In this document: piece after piece, positions 60,201-64,000 of the stretch
How positions within the stretch are numbered: position 1 is the stretch's first letter
How the letters are laid out: the number at the start of each line of letters is the position of its first letter
Source: Molossus alvarezi
Taxonomy: Eukaryota > Chordata > Mammalia > Chiroptera > Molossidae
Direction: 5' to 3'
Assembly: GCA_037176705.1 (NCBI GenBank)
Contig: JBAWUJ010000137.1
Coordinates: forward strand, 62,001-126,000
Length of the DNA stretch: 64,000 bases
Translations under genes and position numbers: made by a program
Notes under the pieces: model-generated
What the model was told of the DNA's origin: nothing
Databases searched by the model: none
What the model saw: only the letters and a program-made list of their open reading frames with translations

Positions 60201-62938
60201 CAGGAATCCCTCCGTCACCCTCTTCAGTCCACCAAACCCCCTTTTTGTCTGGGAGAAGTGGACATGTGTAAAGAGGAGAAGCAAACGGACGACACAGCTC
60301 GGAGAGGCCGATTCACGTGGATTTTGTTTCCACGCGACACAGGTGTCAAGAAGTAAGTGTAAGGGATGAGGCCCCCACCTGCATTTCTCAGACCCGTGAA
60401 AGTAGTTTTCATGGCAGGTACTGCCGCGTGTCATTTGCCCCTACCCTGCTCCTACACACCGCCTTCCTTTTCCCCGGGGCGCAGGTGTGCTGCTAATTGC
60501 CACCATTCAGGGCGGCCGCGGCCCCGCCCCCTTCGCCCCGCCCCCGTCCTGACGGCCCATCCCCCTGTGCGCCGACCCGGCCAGCTGTCAACCTCCTCTG
60601 TGCGGAGCTTATCACAGCCGCCACCGGGCAGGTGCTGCGCGATTGCCACACGTCACAGTGAGGCCAGCCGGATCGCATCGCATCACATCGCATCGCATCG
60701 CATCCTGACTAACGGGGCCACGGAGACGCGTGGCCCAGCGCTCGGGAGCCCGGGCTCGTGGTCGATTCACGGCAGCGGGAGGGTGCTTGGGACACTTGTC
60801 TTCTCTCCTCTGTTCTCTGCTTCTCTCTCTCTCGCTCGCTCTCTCTCTCTGTGTCTCTCTCTCCCGCCCCGCCCCCGTCTCCCTCTCCTCCTCTCTCTCA
60901 CCCCCCTAGTCTCATAGAGCTCTCCTGTCTTGCAGGACAGGGAATTTCGCGGAGTCGTGGAAGGGACTGCTCCCCTAGGCCCCTCCTGTGCCGAGGAAGG
61001 TCAGGCGGGCAAGCGGATCCCCGGGCGGATTTGGGGATTTCCTCGGAGCGAGGAGGCAGCTTCTCTGTGCGATCTCGGTTCCGGCGGAGGACACCTGCTG
61101 CGGGCAGCGAAGCCGGACCCCGGTGGCCTGGGGTTTGGGCCGGCGCCGCCGGTACGTCAACCATCCACAGGAGTGGAAACGGTCCTGGTGCACACTGCAA
61201 CTGTTTTCAGAGAGGTAGGGACTGTCGTGTCTTAGGTCAAATAAGTACTTTTGAAACATAAGTCCATCAAATCAACGTGTTCATAGTTATTGCCTGATCC
61301 GCCCGCGCCCGCCCAGCCCCCAGCACACCAGGCCAACCCCAGCCGGCCTCGCCCCCCCCACCCTGACACACACACACACGCACCCCCACGGACACGCACA
61401 CCGCCCCGCCCCCCCACACACACACTGACACAGCAGCGCCCAGTCACGGCCCGTTAGAGATCCGGTCCACTGGTGGACCCGGTCGCTGTCCGTTGCAGCG
61501 GCCAAGTCCGGTGCCGGGCAACCTGTCTCTCCGGTCGCCCAGGCAACCGGCGCGGTCTCGCGTCCCCCGCAAGTCGTCCTCGCTCGTTCGGTGCCTCGAT
61601 CGCGTGACCGCGGTTCTGCGGGCAGACCCGGAAGCGGGCCGGAGAGAGGCACACACGCACAGACACTCCCTCCCTCCCTCGCACACAGACACACACGGGC
61701 CTCCACACCTCCCTCGCTCCCTCCCCCCCTCCCCCCCTTGGCCTCTGGCCAAATACAAATACAGAATCAGTCAATAAAACATTTCAATATCGCCGTGCTC
61801 TCGTCCTGTTCACGGGCTTTGCGTCAGTCTGCGGCGGCGGCGGCCCGGGCAGAGACCCTGAGAGGGCCGAGGAGATCTCCCCCTCCCTTTTGACCTGGAG
61901 AATGTTCAGTGGGCTGGCGAGGGAAGAGCGGCTGCCAGCCGCCGAGCCGGCCCGCGCGGTTTGTTTCTCACGGAAGGCTTCCGGGCCCGTGAGGAGGGAG
62001 ACGATCTGGTGGGAGACCTAAGAGTGTAGTGAGACATCAGGAGGGATACCTCGACTGGGAACATCCTCCCTGAGGAGCAAGGGTTTCCCTTCCCACCCCG
62101 GGCCCCCACCCAGCTCAGGATCCCAGTACCAGGAAGAGACGTCCCCATCCCTTGTGGCTGTGCAAACCACCGGGGATCGAGGTCCAGGCTGAGGCTGCCG
62201 GGGTCCCAGGCAGTTCCTTTGAAAGGGCCTGCCCACGCACGGAGCTCCGGGGACCCTCTTTCTGCGGGCTGCAGAGTGGGGGTGGGTGGCAGGGAGGGAC
62301 AGCGGCAGCTTGAAAGGCACCAGAGACATCCCTGGGAAGAACTGAGTCAGTCCTTTGGCATTGGGGTGAGAGCTGGAGGGGCAGCTTTGTCCCAGGCACA
62401 CGTGCTGGTGGAGGCTGCTGTTCCATGGGTGAGCCCTTCCCTGGCGGGGCAGGCAGCCCGGTGGGCGGGCGCGCACCGTCCCTGGGACTCTGGTGACCTA
62501 GCACCCGCTGTCTGGGCCACCCTGGTGATTGCCTGAGGCCCCGCCCCACGGCACATTCAGGCCCACCCAAGCGGTGTCCATTGATTTTTCCCTAGGATTG
62601 GCCTGTCTTGGCTCCCGCTTCACGAGGTCCTAAATTCTCTGAAACCAACAACACCTGGCCTCAGCGAGCCCCATACCTCCTCTGGCTCACTGGCCCCAGG
62701 CCTGGCAGTAGTAGCAGCCAGCGTTGGGCCCCAGCTTGACATTGCCTAGGCACCTCCAAGACCAGCACAGAAGGCAGCCATGTGTAGATCGCTTTGTAGC
62801 TTATGTCTGGTGGCCCCGGGGAGAACACACAGGGGCAGTGGCTGACCTCGCCCCGGAGCCAGCCTAGAAGAGTTGGCCTTTCCTTTGCTCCTTTTCCTTT
62901 CAGAATATTACAATGGCATCCTCAGTACCTGGAGGTGG
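57223..62938 (+). repeat. Macrosatellite unit 11 (5716 bp)
   Basis: G at 57963 and T at 58008 are the unit 1-6 states, while G at 60063, two GCGGCC hexamers and (CT)5 at 60823-60832 are second-subfamily states. A at 58696 is private (G elsewhere). Confidence 0.97.
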
Positions 62939-64000
62939 GTCTTTGTGCTTCTTTCTCAATAGGCTGTACGTATGTGTTCTTTTTCTTGCTTCTCTCTTTC
63001 CTCCCTCCCTCCCTCCCTCTCTGGCTAGAGCCCTTTGGGGCTCAGGGCAAGACTGAGGAAGTTGTACAGAGAGCTCCCACATGCCCACGGCCCTGTAGTC
63101 CCTGCTCTTTCTTCCCCAAGTCACACACGGGCAGGCACGCAGGCACCCAATGCGTGAATTTTCTGAGGCCCAGAGGCCTGCTGCAGAACTTAGGATGAAA
63201 ACCCTACCCTGCTCTTTTCCAGAAAGACAGGCATGGGCCTAAGCAAGGTGGCCTGGCCTGGGCTGGGCCTGGGGAGTGGGGGTGGGGTTAGGGGGTGGGA
63301 AGGGAAGGCCAGGGCCACTTATTCCAAGGGAACAGCAATGGCTTGATTCAAATGCAGAGAGCCTGGGACTTTGCCTGAGGCTTCTACAACTCCCCCACAC
63401 TTAGGCCACTGATTCCAAGCTGCAGGAAGGGAGCAGGGTCAGTCTGGAGCTGAAAGAGTTCGCCTCCATGTGCCAAAGCCGAAAACTGCCCTCCACCCTC
63501 TGAGAAAGGGCAGGGTGTGGGTGGGGGTGAGGTGGCGGTTGGGTGGTGGTGGTGGTGGTGGTGAGCGGTGGCGGTTTAGGGGTGCAAGTGCAGGGCATCC
63601 AAGGAGAAGTTAAAGAGTCCATCTCGGCGTCATAGATTCCCCAGGCCAAACGCCGGTGTGGAGTGATGAGGGTCCAGGCAGGCCTGGTAGGGGATGAATG
63701 GACTCAGTAACCCTGTGTCTCGGGAACAACAAGCACACTCGTACTGAAACACTGTGCTCCAGCTGACGATTTTGGTAACTCACCTTTAGGTACCCTTCAC
63801 ATGGATGGATGGAGAGATGGTTGGGTGGGTGGGTGGATGGATGGATGGTGAGCACTGAACTGGACAGACAGGACACACCGATCCTCCCTCCGACCACCGA
63901 TTTCCAAGGGTAGGTCCGGGCCTAGGACATGGGCAACCCCCCATCAAGTGAATTTAGTTAACACCTTTGTAATTTGGACCATCAGTGAGTTTAGTGTAGG
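62939..64000 (+). repeat. Macrosatellite unit 12, first 1062 bp (cut by window end)
   Basis: It continues the array without interruption to the last base. C at 63679 and G at 63724 match units 7-9, not its neighbour unit 11. The array therefore extends past the window. Confidence 0.97.

Larger units (their letters stand above)
1..64000. repeat. Macrosatellite array, ~5.72 kb monomer, 11.2 copies, head to tail
   Basis: The same start sequence (GTCTTTGTGCTTCTTTCTC) recurs at 1, 5725, 11449, 17173, 22897, 28621, 34349, 40069, 45791, 51507, 57223 and 62939, always on the same strand, and everything between recurs in the same order. No unique sequence lies between copies and no array edge is visible. 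Copy-to-copy differences are a few substitutions and small indels. Near identity over 5.7 kb with constant orientation is typical of a mammalian macrosatellite homogenised by unequal exchange or gene conversion. I recognise no gene, retroelement or RNA gene in the monomer. Locus and species are not determinable here. A DXZ4-type array is my leading guess (GC-rich, CpG-island core, CTCF-like motif, CT microsatellite, non-coding); the human DXZ4 monomer is about 3 kb, so the length does not match the human form. Confidence 0.98.

Noticed and set aside
1..64000. D4Z4/DUX4, RS447/USP17 or other gene-bearing macrosatellite
   Set aside because: No open frame shows a homeodomain or ubiquitin-protease signature, and no frame is long enough for either protein.
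1..64000. Ribosomal DNA repeat or intergenic spacer
   Set aside because: No 18S, 5.8S or 28S sequence is recognisable anywhere in eleven monomers.

Overview
The whole 64 kb window is one head-to-tail tandem array: a macrosatellite with a monomer of about 5.72 kb. I count eleven complete monomers (5724, 5724, 5724, 5724, 5724, 5728, 5720, 5722, 5716, 5716 and 5716 bp) plus the first 1062 bp of a twelfth. All are in the same orientation. Neither array edge lies in the window, so the true copy number is unknown and the monomer phase used here (base 1 = start of unit 1) is arbitrary. The copies are nearly identical. Reading by eye I found only about twenty variable sites plus four small indel loci across the array, so this is a young or actively homogenised array.

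The sequence looks mammalian. It has a CpG-island-like block, many simple repeats, AATAAA polyadenylation signals, good splice-site sequences, and no bacterial gene density or operon structure. I recognise no protein-coding gene, rRNA, tRNA, SINE, LINE, LTR or viral element inside the monomer. Every monomer carries dozens of overlapping open frames of 60 to 216 codons, but their composition follows GC content and simple repeats. Microsatellite length changes re-join the frames differently from copy to copy, so I reject them as genes.

Layout of one monomer (unit 1 coordinates): 1-1000 holds a strong G-quadruplex motif and TCCC, TGG and GGAT/GGTG microsatellites; 1000-2160 is moderate GC with a GGTGCT hexamer / CTG tract and a perfect AP-1 site; 2160-2300 is an 11-bp inverted repeat enclosing two AATAAA signals; 2400-2760 is purine-rich and then GC-rising; 2820-4760 is a CpG-island-like core with GC boxes, a NotI/GCGGCC tract, an ATCGC pentamer tract, a variable CT tract, a candidate 216-nt exon, a CTCF-like motif and a perfect NFI palindrome; 4760-5724 is moderate GC, with a second AP-1 site and a candidate 31-nt exon at the end.

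The design (GC-rich, CpG-island promoter-like, CTCF-like motif, CT microsatellite, non-coding, repeated many times) resembles X-linked DXZ4-type chromatin-organising macrosatellites more than gene-bearing ones such as D4Z4/DUX4 or RS447/USP17. That is inference; the species and locus cannot be proved from the sequence alone.

Variable sites give the array internal structure. Units 1-5 form one subfamily (three GCGGCC copies, (CT)6) and units 6-11 another (two GCGGCC copies, CT of 8, 7, 8, 5, 5, 5). The transition lies inside unit 6. Units 2 and 4 share a substitution missing from 3 and 5, and units 7 and 9 share one missing from 8, which suggests two-monomer duplication steps. Units 7-12 are mosaic at several sites, as expected from unequal exchange and gene conversion.
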